Source of the DNA: Pseudomonas rhodesiae
GTDB taxonomy: Bacteria > Pseudomonadota > Gammaproteobacteria > Pseudomonadales > Pseudomonadaceae
Length of the DNA: 64,000 nucleotides
Assembly: GCF_007858255.1 (NCBI RefSeq)
Contig: NZ_VFEU01000023.1
Coordinates: 1 to 64,000, forward strand
Direction: 5' to 3'
Of the stretch, positions 25,040 to 33,372 are shown piece by piece. Positions within the stretch are counted from its first letter, which is position 1. Each line of letters opens with the position of its first letter. Below the pieces are notes generated by a model that was not told the DNA's origin, did not search any database, and saw only the letters and a program-made list of their open reading frames with translations. A program made the position numbers and the translations under genes.

Positions 25040-25672
25040 ATGACAGCAGCCAATGTGTACCAACAACGCCCCACTACCGGCGCCAAGGCCGAGTCGTCGC
25101 TGCACCATGCCGACCTCGCCAGCCTGGTCGGTAAGGGCCGCAAGAACGCCGGTGTGACCGTGCGCGAAAAGAAACTGCTCGGCCACCTGACCATTCGTGG
25201 CGATGGCCACGATGCCGCGTTCGCCGCCGGCGTGCACAAGGCCCTGGGCATCGAATTGCCCGGCGCCCTGCAAGTTATCGTCAAAGGCGAAACCAGCCTG
25301 CAATGGCTCGGCCCGGATGAGTGGCTGTTGGTGGTGCCGAGCGGTGAGGAATTCGCCGCAGAGCAGAACCTGCGTGCCGCGCTGGGCGACCTACATATTC
25401 AGGTGGTCAACGTCAGCGGCGGCCAGCAGATCCTCGAACTCAGCGGCCCGAACGTGCGCGATGTGCTGATGAAATCCACCAGCTACGACGTGCACCCCAA
25501 TAATTTCCCAGTGGGCAAAGCGGTAGGCACGGTGTTCGCCAAGTCGCAACTGGTGATCCGCCATACCGCCGAAGACACCTGGGAGCTGGTGATCCGTCGC
25601 AGCTTCTCGGATTACTGGTGGTTGTGGTTGCAGGATGCCTCGGCGGAATTCGGCCTGAGTGTCCAAGCCTGA
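25040..25672 (+). CDS. soxG: Sarcosine oxidase gamma subunit
   Basis: A 210-aa subunit with a GCV_T-like fold: LQWLGPDEWLLVVPSGEE, VVNVSGGQQILELSGPNVRDVLMK and RSFSDYWWLWLQDAS. The start at ATG 25040 follows AGGTG. It is separated from soxA by a REP pair, a rare interruption in the sox operon, and followed 10 bp later by purU. Confidence 0.95.
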   Translation: MTAANVYQQRPTTGAKAESSLHHADLASLVGKGRKNAGVTVREKKLLGHLTIRGDGHDAAFAAGVHKALGIELPGALQVIVKGETSLQWLGPDEWLLVVPSGEEFAAEQNLRAALGDLHIQVVNVSGGQQILELSGPNVRDVLMKSTSYDVHPNNFPVGKAVGTVFAKSQLVIRHTAEDTWELVIRRSFSDYWWLWLQDASAEFGLSVQA

Positions 25673-25682
25673 GGAATAACCC

Positions 25683-26540
25683 ATGAGCCGCGCACCCGAT
25701 ACATGGATTTTGACCGCCGACTGCCCCAGCGTGCTCGGCACGGTGGACGCGGTCACCCGCTACCTGTTCGAGCAGGGCTGCTACGTCACCGAGCACCATT
25801 CGTTCGATGACCGCCTCTCGGGCCGGTTTTTCATTCGCGTGGAATTCCGCCAGCCCGACGGGTTCGACGAGCAAGCCTTTCGCGATGGGCTGGCTGCGCG
25901 GGGCGAAGCGTTTGGCATGATCTTCGAGCTGACGGCACCGAACTACCGGCCAAAGGTAGTGATCATGGTGTCCAAGGCCGATCACTGCCTGAATGATCTG
26001 CTGTACCGCCAGCGTATCGGCCAATTGTCGATGGACGTGGTGGCGGTGGTGTCAAACCACCCCGATCTCAAGCCATTGGCCGACTGGCATCAGATTCCCT
26101 ACTACCATTTCCCCCTCGACCCCAACGACAAACCGTCCCAGGAGCGTCAGGTGTGGCAAGTGGTGGAAGACACCGGTGCCGAACTGGTGATTCTTGCGCG
26201 CTATATGCAAGTGCTGTCGCCGGAGCTGTGCCGCAAGCTCGATGGCAAGGCCATCAACATTCACCACTCGTTGCTGCCGGGGTTCAAGGGCGCCAAGCCG
26301 TATCACCAGGCGTACAACAAGGGCGTGAAACTGGTGGGCGCCACTGCGCATTACATCAACAACGACCTGGACGAAGGCCCGATCATCGCCCAGGGCGTGG
26401 AGGTGGTGGATCACAGCCACTATCCCGAGGATTTGATTGCCAAGGGCCGCGATATTGAAGGGCTGACACTGGCCCGGGCGGTTGGGTATCACATTGAGCG
26501 GCGGGTGTTCTTGAATGCCAATAGGACAGTGGTGCTATGA
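25683..26540 (+). CDS. purU: Formyltetrahydrofolate deformylase
   Basis: Hydrolyses 10-formyl-THF to formate and THF, recycling the folate that carries sarcosine methyl groups. 285 aa: an N-terminal ACT domain (WILTADCPSVLGTVDAVTRYLFEQGC) and a formyltransferase domain with INIHHSLLPGFKGAKPYHQA and YINNDLDEGPI, giving the Asn-His-Asp catalytic set. AGGAATAACCC precedes the ATG. Its place after soxG matches the second purU copy of P. aeruginosa. Confidence 0.95.
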   Translation: MSRAPDTWILTADCPSVLGTVDAVTRYLFEQGCYVTEHHSFDDRLSGRFFIRVEFRQPDGFDEQAFRDGLAARGEAFGMIFELTAPNYRPKVVIMVSKADHCLNDLLYRQRIGQLSMDVVAVVSNHPDLKPLADWHQIPYYHFPLDPNDKPSQERQVWQVVEDTGAELVILARYMQVLSPELCRKLDGKAINIHHSLLPGFKGAKPYHQAYNKGVKLVGATAHYINNDLDEGPIIAQGVEVVDHSHYPEDLIAKGRDIEGLTLARAVGYHIERRVFLNANRTVVL

Positions 26541-26547
26541 CTGCCGC

Positions 26548-26620
26548 TATCGGGGGCAAGCCCCCTCCCACAGTTGAATGCGTACACAAATCAAAATGTG
26601 GGAGGGGGCTTGCCCCCGAT
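26548..26620. repeat. REP inverted pair between purU and fdhA
   Basis: TATCGGGGGCAAGCCCC... (26548-26572) and GTGGGAGGGGGCTTGCCCCC (26597-26620) in inverted array, starting 8 bp after the purU stop. Confidence 0.92.
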
Positions 26621-26726
26621 GAGGCCCTGACAAACAACACAAGCAACAGCATCTGTACCCGAGCACTTAACGCGCTGCCCATTTGACGGCAACGCAGTTC
26701 CATAAAAACAACAGCGAGGTGAAAGC

Positions 26727-27926
26727 ATGTCTGGTAATCGTGGTGTCGTGTATCTCGGCAACGGCAAGGTCGAAGTACAGAAAATCGACTATCCCAAAAT
26801 GCAGGACCCCCGTGGCAGGAAGATCGAGCACGGCGTCATCCTGCGCGTGGTCTCCACCAATATCTGCGGCTCCGACCAACACATGGTGCGCGGCCGTACC
26901 ACTGCCCAGACCGGCCTGGTGCTCGGTCACGAAATCACCGGTGAAGTGATCGAGAAGGGCAGCGACGTCGAAAACCTGAAAATCGGCGACTTGGTTTCCG
27001 TCCCCTTCAACGTGGCTTGCGGGCGCTGCCGTTCCTGCAAAGAGCAACACACCGGCGTGTGCCTGACCGTCAACCCGGCCCGTGCCGGTGGCGCCTATGG
27101 CTACGTCGACATGGGCGACTGGACTGGCGGCCAGGCCGAGTACGTGCTGGTGCCGTACGCCGACTTCAACCTGCTCAAACTGCCGGACCGCGACAAGGCC
27201 ATGGAGAAAATCCGCGACCTGACCTGCCTCTCCGACATTCTGCCGACGGGCTACCACGGCGCGGTGACGGCGGGCGTTGGCCCAGGCAGCACCGTGTACA
27301 TCGCTGGTGCCGGCCCGGTTGGCCTGGCCGCTGCTGCGTCGGCACGTCTGCTGGGTGCGGCGGTGGTGATCGTCGGTGACGTCAACTCCATCCGCCTGGC
27401 CCACGCCAAGGCCCAGGGTTTTGAAGTAGTGGACCTGTCCACCGATACGCCGCTGCACGAACAGATCGCCGCGTTGCTGGGCGAGCCGGAAGTGGACTGC
27501 GCGGTCGACTGCGTGGGCTTTGAAGCGCGCGGCCATGGCCACGATGGCGTCAAGGCAGAGGCTCCGGCCACCGTACTCAACTCGTTGATGGGCGTAGTGC
27601 GCGTAGCGGGCAAGATCGGTATCCCGGGCCTGTACGTCACCGAAGATCCGGGTGCCGTCGACGCCGCCGCGAAAATGGGCAGCCTGAGCATCCGTTTCGG
27701 CCTGGGTTGGGCCAAATCCCACAGCTTCCACACCGGCCAGACCCCGGTGATGAAGTACAACCGCCAGCTGATGCAGGCGATCATGTGGGACCGCATCAAC
27801 ATCGCCGAGATCGTCGGCGTGCAGGTGATCAGCCTGGACGACGCACCACGGGGCTACGGCGAGTTCGATGCGGGCGTGCCGAAGAAGTTTGTGATTGATC
27901 CGCACAAGTTGTTCAGCGCGGCGTAA
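26727..27926 (+). CDS. fdhA: Glutathione-independent formaldehyde dehydrogenase
   Basis: A 399-aa zinc, NAD-dependent dehydrogenase that oxidises formaldehyde to formate, disposing of the product of betaine and dimethylglycine demethylation. The catalytic zinc region is NICGSDQHMVRGRT with GHEITGEV. Structural zinc cysteines lie in CGRCRSCKEQHTGVC. The NAD fold is VYIAGAGPVGLAAAASARLLGA. A strong GAGGTG ribosome site lies before the ATG. Confidence 0.95.
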   Translation: MSGNRGVVYLGNGKVEVQKIDYPKMQDPRGRKIEHGVILRVVSTNICGSDQHMVRGRTTAQTGLVLGHEITGEVIEKGSDVENLKIGDLVSVPFNVACGRCRSCKEQHTGVCLTVNPARAGGAYGYVDMGDWTGGQAEYVLVPYADFNLLKLPDRDKAMEKIRDLTCLSDILPTGYHGAVTAGVGPGSTVYIAGAGPVGLAAAASARLLGAAVVIVGDVNSIRLAHAKAQGFEVVDLSTDTPLHEQIAALLGEPEVDCAVDCVGFEARGHGHDGVKAEAPATVLNSLMGVVRVAGKIGIPGLYVTEDPGAVDAAAKMGSLSIRFGLGWAKSHSFHTGQTPVMKYNRQLMQAIMWDRINIAEIVGVQVISLDDAPRGYGEFDAGVPKKFVIDPHKLFSAA

Positions 27927-27950
27927 AACCCAGGCACAGCAAGAGCCAAA

Positions 27951-28039
27951 TGTGGGAGGGGGCTTGCCCCCGATGGTATTGATTCAGTCAGTAAACAGGT
28001 GACTGAATCGACGCCATCGGGGGCGAGCCCCCTCTCACA
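27951..28039. repeat. REP inverted pair between fdhA and the RskA-like gene
   Basis: GTGGGAGGGGGCTTGCCCCC at 27951 onward faces a slightly altered partner (GGGGGCGAGCCCCCTCTCACA) ending at 28039. The intervening 45 bp also form a partial dyad around GATTCAGTCA/TGACTGAATC. It lies between convergent genes and probably serves as the shared 3' boundary. Confidence 0.9.
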
Positions 28040-28060
28040 TTGGCTTGTGGTATTGGGATA

Positions 28061-28519
28061 TCAGCGGTTGGCCAGTGCGCCCTGATAGACAGTGGGCCCG
28101 GTCGGTTGTTTGCTCACCGAGCCGCCTTTGGTTTCCGAACTCACCATCAACTCCACCGGTTTGCTGATGGACGCTTGCTGGCGTGGGTTCAGGCCGATAA
28201 TGCCTTTGCCGTCCTCCGGCAACAGGCCCAGGGAGATCGGCGTGCCGTCTTTGGGAATCGCCCACAGTTCCAGGCTCTTGTCCGGCTCTGCGGCGGCGGC
28301 GGCGATGGGTTGCACTTCCAGGTAGTCTTTGTGCGCCATGATTTGCGCGGCCGGCTGCTGGGTGGTGGTCACCAGGGTGGCAGCGGATTTGACGCTGTCC
28401 TGGGTGTAGATCGCGCCGCCGATACCGGCAACCACCACGACACAGGCACCGATGAACAGGCGAGGGCGGCTCCAGAATGGAGGCTTGTGCTCAATCACTT
28501 GGGGTTTGATCGCAGTCAT
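28061..28519 (-). CDS. Orphan anti-sigma factor RskA-type C-terminal domain protein
   Basis: A 152-aa protein: a short cytoplasmic part (MTAIKPQVIEHKPPFWSRPRL), one membrane helix (about 22-40, LFIGACVVVVAGIGGAIYT), then a periplasmic domain with DKSLELWAIPKDGTPISLGLLPEDGKG and a C-terminal TKGGSVSKQPTGPTVYQG, matching the RskA C-terminal domain. The cytoplasmic zinc-type anti-sigma domain is absent or too short, and no ECF sigma gene is adjacent. AGGAAGAG precedes the ATG at 28519; a longer frame upstream lacks similarity. The partner is unknown. Confidence 0.75.
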   Translation of the reverse strand: MTAIKPQVIEHKPPFWSRPRLFIGACVVVVAGIGGAIYTQDSVKSAATLVTTTQQPAAQIMAHKDYLEVQPIAAAAAEPDKSLELWAIPKDGTPISLGLLPEDGKGIIGLNPRQQASISKPVELMVSSETKGGSVSKQPTGPTVYQGALANR

Positions 28520-28654
28520 AAGTCTCTTCCTGACAAATTTTGTAGTCAGTTCATGGACTCGCTTAGGCCGGATCGGTTCCTCCCTGGCTCGGAACAACCG
28601 ACCGGTTACCCAGTCAAAAACCTGCTTTCGCCCCTACATCCTGAGGTTGTATCC

Positions 28655-29227
28655 ATGAAGATTTCACGCGGTTTCGCCCTGTCCTGCCTGATGACGTTGG
28701 CCGCCGGGCCCGCACTGGCCGCAGGCTTCAGCCTGGGCGACGCGGCCAATGCCATTGCGGGTATGCAGGGTGGTAACAACAAAGCCGCTGCTGCCGCACC
28801 GTCGTCCCAGACGGCCGACCTGCTGAGCACCCTGACCTCGCAGTTGAACGTTACCCCGGAGCAAGCCATCGGCGGCACCGGCGCTATGCTCGGCCTGGCG
28901 CGCAATCAGTTGAGCGGCAAAGATTATTCGCAGTTGGGCCAGAGCGTGCCAGGGCTTGACCAGTTGTCGGGAAACAATGCCCTCGGCAGCCTTGGAGCCT
29001 TGAGCGGCATGCTCGGCCAGACCGGCGGCAGCAAGACCAGCGGCCTGGATGGCCTGCTCGGCAATGTAAAAAACACCAACGACCTCAACACCGCCTTCAG
29101 CGCCTTGGGCATGGACAGTAGCATGGTCGGCCAGTTTGCCCCGGTGATTCTGCAATTTCTGGGCAGCCAGGGCGCCAACAGTTCGGTGCTGGGCAAGCTG
29201 GCCTCGGCTTGGGGCACTGACAACTGA
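28655..29227 (+). CDS. DUF2780 family secreted protein
   Basis: A 190-aa protein with a signal peptide (MKISRGFALSCLMTLAAGPALA|A). The mature part is rich in Gly, Ser, Leu and Asn, with LLSTLTSQLNVTPEQAIGGTGAMLGLARNQLS, VPGLDQLSG and VILQFLGSQG, as in DUF2780 proteins. It has no cysteines in the mature part. GAGG lies before the ATG at 28655. The function is unknown; it is periplasmic or exported. Confidence 0.8.
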   Translation: MKISRGFALSCLMTLAAGPALAAGFSLGDAANAIAGMQGGNNKAAAAAPSSQTADLLSTLTSQLNVTPEQAIGGTGAMLGLARNQLSGKDYSQLGQSVPGLDQLSGNNALGSLGALSGMLGQTGGSKTSGLDGLLGNVKNTNDLNTAFSALGMDSSMVGQFAPVILQFLGSQGANSSVLGKLASAWGTDN

Positions 29228-29406
29228 AAGGCTCTGATTTTATGTTGCCTTGCAACCCGTTCCCGTGTTGGGCGGCCTTTTGATCTATCGATAATTCGGC
29301 CGAGCTAGGAACTGGCGGCAAGGCTTTATCCACTTATCGATGCTGTCTGGTACGTTCGAATGTGGCGTATCAGGGTAGACGTCCAACCACTTCTGGAGAC
29401 CGTTCG

Positions 29407-29643
29407 ATGAGCGAGTTCAATGTACTGCAGAACATGTTTAATTCCTTTTCTACATACGGGTCGGCACAAGGTTGCGGCTGCGACAAGCCAGCCGAGGGCG
29501 ATAGTTTCATGACGTTCGCTGACATGAAAAACAGCGGCCAAGCTGGGCAGGGCGGTGTTGGGGTTTCCGCCGGCGCGCAAGCTTCCGGGAGCGTTGGGAG
29601 CTTGGGTTTTAGCGCAGATAATGATGCGTCAATTTCGTTCTGA
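29407..29643 (+). CDS. Small Gly/Ser-rich hypothetical protein (78 aa)
   Basis: A 78-aa protein starting at ATG 29407 with GGAG ten bases upstream. The N-terminal half has MSEFNVLQNMFNSFSTYGSAQGCGCDKP (a CxC motif), then a Gly/Ser/Ala-rich low-complexity tail (GQGGVGVSAGAQASGSVGSLGF). No signal peptide or membrane segment is seen. The family is not recognised. An alternative upstream ATG at 29362 lacks a ribosome site. Confidence 0.55.
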   Translation: MSEFNVLQNMFNSFSTYGSAQGCGCDKPAEGDSFMTFADMKNSGQAGQGGVGVSAGAQASGSVGSLGFSADNDASISF

Positions 29644-29684
29644 CCGAGTGAGTCGGCCACGCGTCAGTTGTTGGTGCCGACAGG

Positions 29685-30563
29685 TCACTGGATAAGTTCG
29701 TCAATACGCGCATCCTTCTCGTTCCAGAGCTGGTTCACCCAGCTCTGGACGGTCTGGCGAAAGGCCGGATCGTTCTCGTAATCCCCCTGCCACAACGCCG
29801 GGTCCAGCTCGCGGGTCTGGATATCGATGATCACCTTCGGCACCGCGCCGCTGATCAAGTCCCAGAACCCCGGGATCTTCTGCGACGGGTACACCACGGT
29901 CACGTCGAGAATCGCATCCAGCTGTTCGCCCATTGCCGCCAGCACAAACGCCACACCGCCCGCCTTGGGCTTGAGCAGCCGCTTGAACGGTGAAGCCTGC
30001 TGCGCATGTTTGGCCTGGCTGAAGCGCGTGCCTTCCAGGTAATTGACCACTGTCACCGGCTGGCGCTTGAACAGCTCGCACGCCTGTTTGGTGATCTTCA
30101 AATCCTGGCCCGCCAATTCCGGGTGTTTGGCCAGGAAGGCTTTGGTGTAGCGCTTCATGAACGGGTAATCCAGCGCCCACCAGGCCAGGCCGAGGAAGGG
30201 CACCCAGATCAGCTCTTTTTTCAGGAAGAACTTGAAGAACGGCGTGCGCCGGTTGAGGGCCTGGATCAGCGCGGGAATATCCACCCACGATTGATGGTTG
30301 CTGATGACCAGGTACGACGTGTCACGGCGCAGCTCATCGCCGCCGCGGATATCCCACTGGGTCGGAATGCACAGGGCGAAGATCAGTTTGTCGATCTCGG
30401 CCCAGGTCTCGGCGATCCACATTACCGCCCAGGACATGTAGTCCCGAGAGCGGCCAGGCGCCACCAGCTTGAGCAGGGCGAACACCATCAGCGGTCCGAT
30501 CAGGACCAGCGTATTGAGTAACAGCAGCAATGTAACCAAACAGCCGGTGAGCAGGCGGCGCAT
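29685..30563 (-). CDS. 1-acyl-glycerol-phosphate-type acyltransferase (YihG-like)
   Basis: A 292-aa membrane acyltransferase. The N-terminal helix (about 5-32, LTGCLVTLLLLLNTLVLIGPLMVFALL) is followed by the catalytic NHQSWVD (HX4D) motif and the glycerol-phosphate-binding VVNYLEGTRFS, with YPFMKRYTKAFLAKHPEL between. This is the PlsC superfamily pattern of YihG/YihG-like enzymes that make sn-2 acylated phospholipids. The ATG at 30563 is preferred to TTG 30569. Confidence 0.85.
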   Translation of the reverse strand: MRRLLTGCLVTLLLLLNTLVLIGPLMVFALLKLVAPGRSRDYMSWAVMWIAETWAEIDKLIFALCIPTQWDIRGGDELRRDTSYLVISNHQSWVDIPALIQALNRRTPFFKFFLKKELIWVPFLGLAWWALDYPFMKRYTKAFLAKHPELAGQDLKITKQACELFKRQPVTVVNYLEGTRFSQAKHAQQASPFKRLLKPKAGGVAFVLAAMGEQLDAILDVTVVYPSQKIPGFWDLISGAVPKVIIDIQTRELDPALWQGDYENDPAFRQTVQSWVNQLWNEKDARIDELIQ

Positions 30564-30703
30564 AAGCAACTCTTGGAATTGTGTGGGCGGGCCATGATAA
30601 GCAGCTTGAGTCTAGAGGCCAAATCACAAAACGCCGGGTGATCTAACTAAGTAGCGCTTATGCGGTCTAGAATCCGCCTACTTCTTTTCCGAGGAATCAC
30701 TTC

Positions 30704-31204
30704 GTGAAACTGCTCCTTGCCTCCCTCGCCCTGGCTGCCCTGCCGGTCATGGCCGCCGAACCGACCCTCTACGGTCGCTACGAATACATCCAGTTGCCGG
30801 AGATCGGCGAAACCTTCAAGGCCAAGATGGACACCGGCGCGCTGACTGCCTCGCTGTCGGCCCGCGACATCGAAACCTTCACCCGCGATGGTGATGACTG
30901 GGTTCGTTTCCGCCTGGGCGGCAAGGACGCATCCGATAAGGTCTTCGAACACAAAGTCTCGCGCATCAGCAAGATCAAGAGCCGCGCCGACGAAGACGAC
31001 GAAAAAGATGAAGCCAGCGTGGCCAAGCGCCCAGTGATCGATCTGGAAATGTGCCTGGGCAACGTCAAGCGCACCGTCGAGGTCAACCTCACCGACCGCA
31101 GCAGCTTCAACTACCCGTTGCTGATCGGTGCCAAGGCCCTGCGTGAATTCGGCGCTGCGGTGAACCCGGCCCGTCGGTACACTGCCGACAAACCGGACTG
31201 CTGA
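30704..31204 (+). CDS. Retropepsin-like / 'ATP-dependent zinc protease' family protein
   Basis: A 166-aa exported protein with a signal peptide (MKLLLASLALAALPVMA|A). KAKMDTGALTASLSARDIETF carries the DTGA aspartic-protease-like motif, and SSFNYPLLIGAKALREFGAAVNP is the family's C-terminal signature. The start is GTG 30704 behind GAGG. It is probably cotranscribed with creBCD, beginning 10 bp before creB; a role in envelope protein turnover is inferred from the family. Confidence 0.82.
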   Translation: MKLLLASLALAALPVMAAEPTLYGRYEYIQLPEIGETFKAKMDTGALTASLSARDIETFTRDGDDWVRFRLGGKDASDKVFEHKVSRISKIKSRADEDDEKDEASVAKRPVIDLEMCLGNVKRTVEVNLTDRSSFNYPLLIGAKALREFGAAVNPARRYTADKPDC

Positions 31205-31213
31205 CGGACTGCC

Positions 31214-31882
31214 ATGCCCCACATCCTGATTGTCGAAGACGAAGCGGCGATTGCCGACACGCTGATATTCGCCCTGCAAGGCGAGGGCTTCGGCACCACC
31301 TGGCTGAGCCTGGGCCAGGCGGCGCTGGAGCATCAGCGCAAGACCCCGGCCGACCTGATCATCCTCGACATCGGCCTGCCGGACATCAGTGGTTTTGAAA
31401 CCTGCAAGCAATTGCGCCGCTTCAGCGAAGTGCCGGTGATGTTCCTCAGTGCCCGCGACGGTGAGATCGATCGGGTCGTGGGGCTGGAGATCGGCGCCGA
31501 CGATTACGTGGTCAAGCCGTTCAGCCCAAGGGAAGTGGCGGCGCGGGTCAAGGCGATCCTCAAGCGCGTCGGCCCTGGTGTGGCGCCGGCGCTGTTTCAG
31601 GTGGATCTGGAGCGCATGCAGATCGCCTATCGCGGCCAGCCCTTGAGCCTGACGCGCCATGAGTTTCGTCTGCTGCAGAGCCTGTTGGAACAACCGGAGC
31701 GGGTGTTCAGCCGCGAACAGTTGCTCGACGCCGTGGGCGTGCCTGCCGATGCCGGCTACGAGCGCAATATCGACAGCCATATCAAAAGCCTGCGCAGCAA
31801 ATTGCGCGGCATTGCCGCCCAAGCCGAACCGATCCAGACCCACCGCGGCCTCGGCTACAGCTACAGCCCGAGCCACAGCTGA
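31214..31882 (+). CDS. creB: Response regulator CreB
   Basis: A 222-aa OmpR-type regulator. The receiver domain has acidic residues E8-D9-E10, phospho-acceptor D52 (LIILDIGLPD) and K101 (VVKPFSPRE). The winged-helix DNA-binding domain ends RSKLRGIAAQAEPIQTHRGLGYSY. It pairs with CreC, whose start overlaps its stop (TGATG). In pseudomonads CreBC responds to cell-wall stress and affects beta-lactam resistance and biofilm. Confidence 0.94.
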   Translation: MPHILIVEDEAAIADTLIFALQGEGFGTTWLSLGQAALEHQRKTPADLIILDIGLPDISGFETCKQLRRFSEVPVMFLSARDGEIDRVVGLEIGADDYVVKPFSPREVAARVKAILKRVGPGVAPALFQVDLERMQIAYRGQPLSLTRHEFRLLQSLLEQPERVFSREQLLDAVGVPADAGYERNIDSHIKSLRSKLRGIAAQAEPIQTHRGLGYSYSPSHS

Positions 31883-33321
31883 TGCGCCTGGGGCTGCGGA
31901 TGTTCCTGGTGTACGCGCTGTTTATCGGCCTGACCGGCTATTTCGTGCTCAGCACCGTGATGAAGGAAATCCGCCCCGGCGTGCGCCAGTCCACCGAAGA
32001 AACCCTGGTGGACACCGCCAACCTGCTGGCCGAGATCCTGCGCGATGACGTCAAAAACGGCACCCTCGGCCAGAGCCACTGGCCCGCGCTGCTCAAGGCT
32101 TACGGCAATCGTCAGCCTGGCGCGACCATCTGGGGGCTACCGAAAAACCAGGTCAACCATCGAATTTACGTCACCGACGCCAACGGCACCGTGTTGCTCG
32201 ACTCCAGCGGCGTGGCGGTGGGCCAGGACTATTCGAAGTGGAACGACGTTTACCTGACCCTGCGCGGCGAATACGGCGCGCGTTCCACCCGCAGTAACCC
32301 GCAGGACGCCACCTCGTCGGTGATGCACGTGGGCGCGCCGATCCGCGATAACGGCCAGATCATCGGCGTGGTCACCGTGGCCAAGCCCAACAGCTCGTTG
32401 CAGCCCTATGTCGACCGTACCGAGCGGCGCCTGCTTTGGTACGGCGCCGGGCTGGTCATCCTCGGGTTGCTGCTCGGCGCGCTGTTGTCGTGGTGGGTGA
32501 GCGCCGCCCTGCGCCGTCTGACCGCCTATGCCGAAGCCGTCAGCGAGGGCCGCCGCGCCGAGCTGCCGCACTACCGGGGCGGCGAACTCAAGCAACTCTC
32601 CACTGCTGTGGAGCACATGCGCACACAGCTGGAAGGCAAAGCCTACGTCGAACACTACGTACACACCCTGGCCCACGAACTGAAAAGCCCGCTGGCGGCC
32701 ATTCGCGGCGCTGCGGAGCTGTTGCAGGGCGACATGACTCGCGAACAACAGCAGCGTTTTGTCGGCAATATCGACAGCGAAAGCGCACGCTTGCAGCAGT
32801 TGATCGAACGCCTGTTGAATCTGGCACAGGTCGAACAACGCCAGGGCCTGGAAGAGCAGGTGAGCATCCCGCTGGCGGCCCTGGTGAGCGATGTGCTCAA
32901 TGCCCAGTGTGCGCGCATCGAAGGCGCTGGGTTACACGTCGAGCAAGGGATTGCGGCGGATGTGAACGTGTTTGGCGAGCCGTTCCTGTTGCGTCAGGCG
33001 CTGGGCAACTTGCTGGATAACGCGTTGGATTTCACCCCGCCGGGTGGCACGTTGCGCTTCAGTGCGAGCCGCCAGCACAACGATGTGCAGGTGAGCCTGT
33101 TCAACCAGGCCGCGCCGATTCCCGACTATGCCTTGCCGCGTTTGAGTGAGCGGTTCTATTCACTGCCGCGTCCGGCCAGTGGGCGCAAGAGCACGGGCCT
33201 GGGTTTGAACTTCGTTGAAGAAGTGATGAAGCTGCACGGCGGTGCGTTGCAGATCGGCAATGTGCCGGGTGGAGTGCAGGTGGTGCTGCATCTCCACACA
33301 GTCTCCACAGTACCCACATAA
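31882..33321 (+). CDS. creC: Sensor histidine kinase CreC
   Basis: A 479-aa kinase. Membrane helix 1 (about 7-25), periplasmic sensor (about 26-185), helix 2 (186-208, WYGAGLVILGLLLGALLSWWVSAAL), HAMP region, then the H box YVHTLAHELKSPLAAIRG with H265. N box LGNLLDNALDFTPPGG and G box GRKSTGLGLNFVEEV complete the ATPase. Signals cell-wall damage to CreB. Confidence 0.94.
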   Translation: MRLGLRMFLVYALFIGLTGYFVLSTVMKEIRPGVRQSTEETLVDTANLLAEILRDDVKNGTLGQSHWPALLKAYGNRQPGATIWGLPKNQVNHRIYVTDANGTVLLDSSGVAVGQDYSKWNDVYLTLRGEYGARSTRSNPQDATSSVMHVGAPIRDNGQIIGVVTVAKPNSSLQPYVDRTERRLLWYGAGLVILGLLLGALLSWWVSAALRRLTAYAEAVSEGRRAELPHYRGGELKQLSTAVEHMRTQLEGKAYVEHYVHTLAHELKSPLAAIRGAAELLQGDMTREQQQRFVGNIDSESARLQQLIERLLNLAQVEQRQGLEEQVSIPLAALVSDVLNAQCARIEGAGLHVEQGIAADVNVFGEPFLLRQALGNLLDNALDFTPPGGTLRFSASRQHNDVQVSLFNQAAPIPDYALPRLSERFYSLPRPASGRKSTGLGLNFVEEVMKLHGGALQIGNVPGGVQVVLHLHTVSTVPT

Positions 33322-33372
33322 AACCCCCACGCGCGCGGCGCACGCTCTGCCCATCAAAACAGGGAGAGCCCC

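Noticed and set aside
33322..33372. CreB-binding tag upstream of creD
   Set aside because: No paired TTCAC motif with the expected spacing was found in the creC-creD gap.
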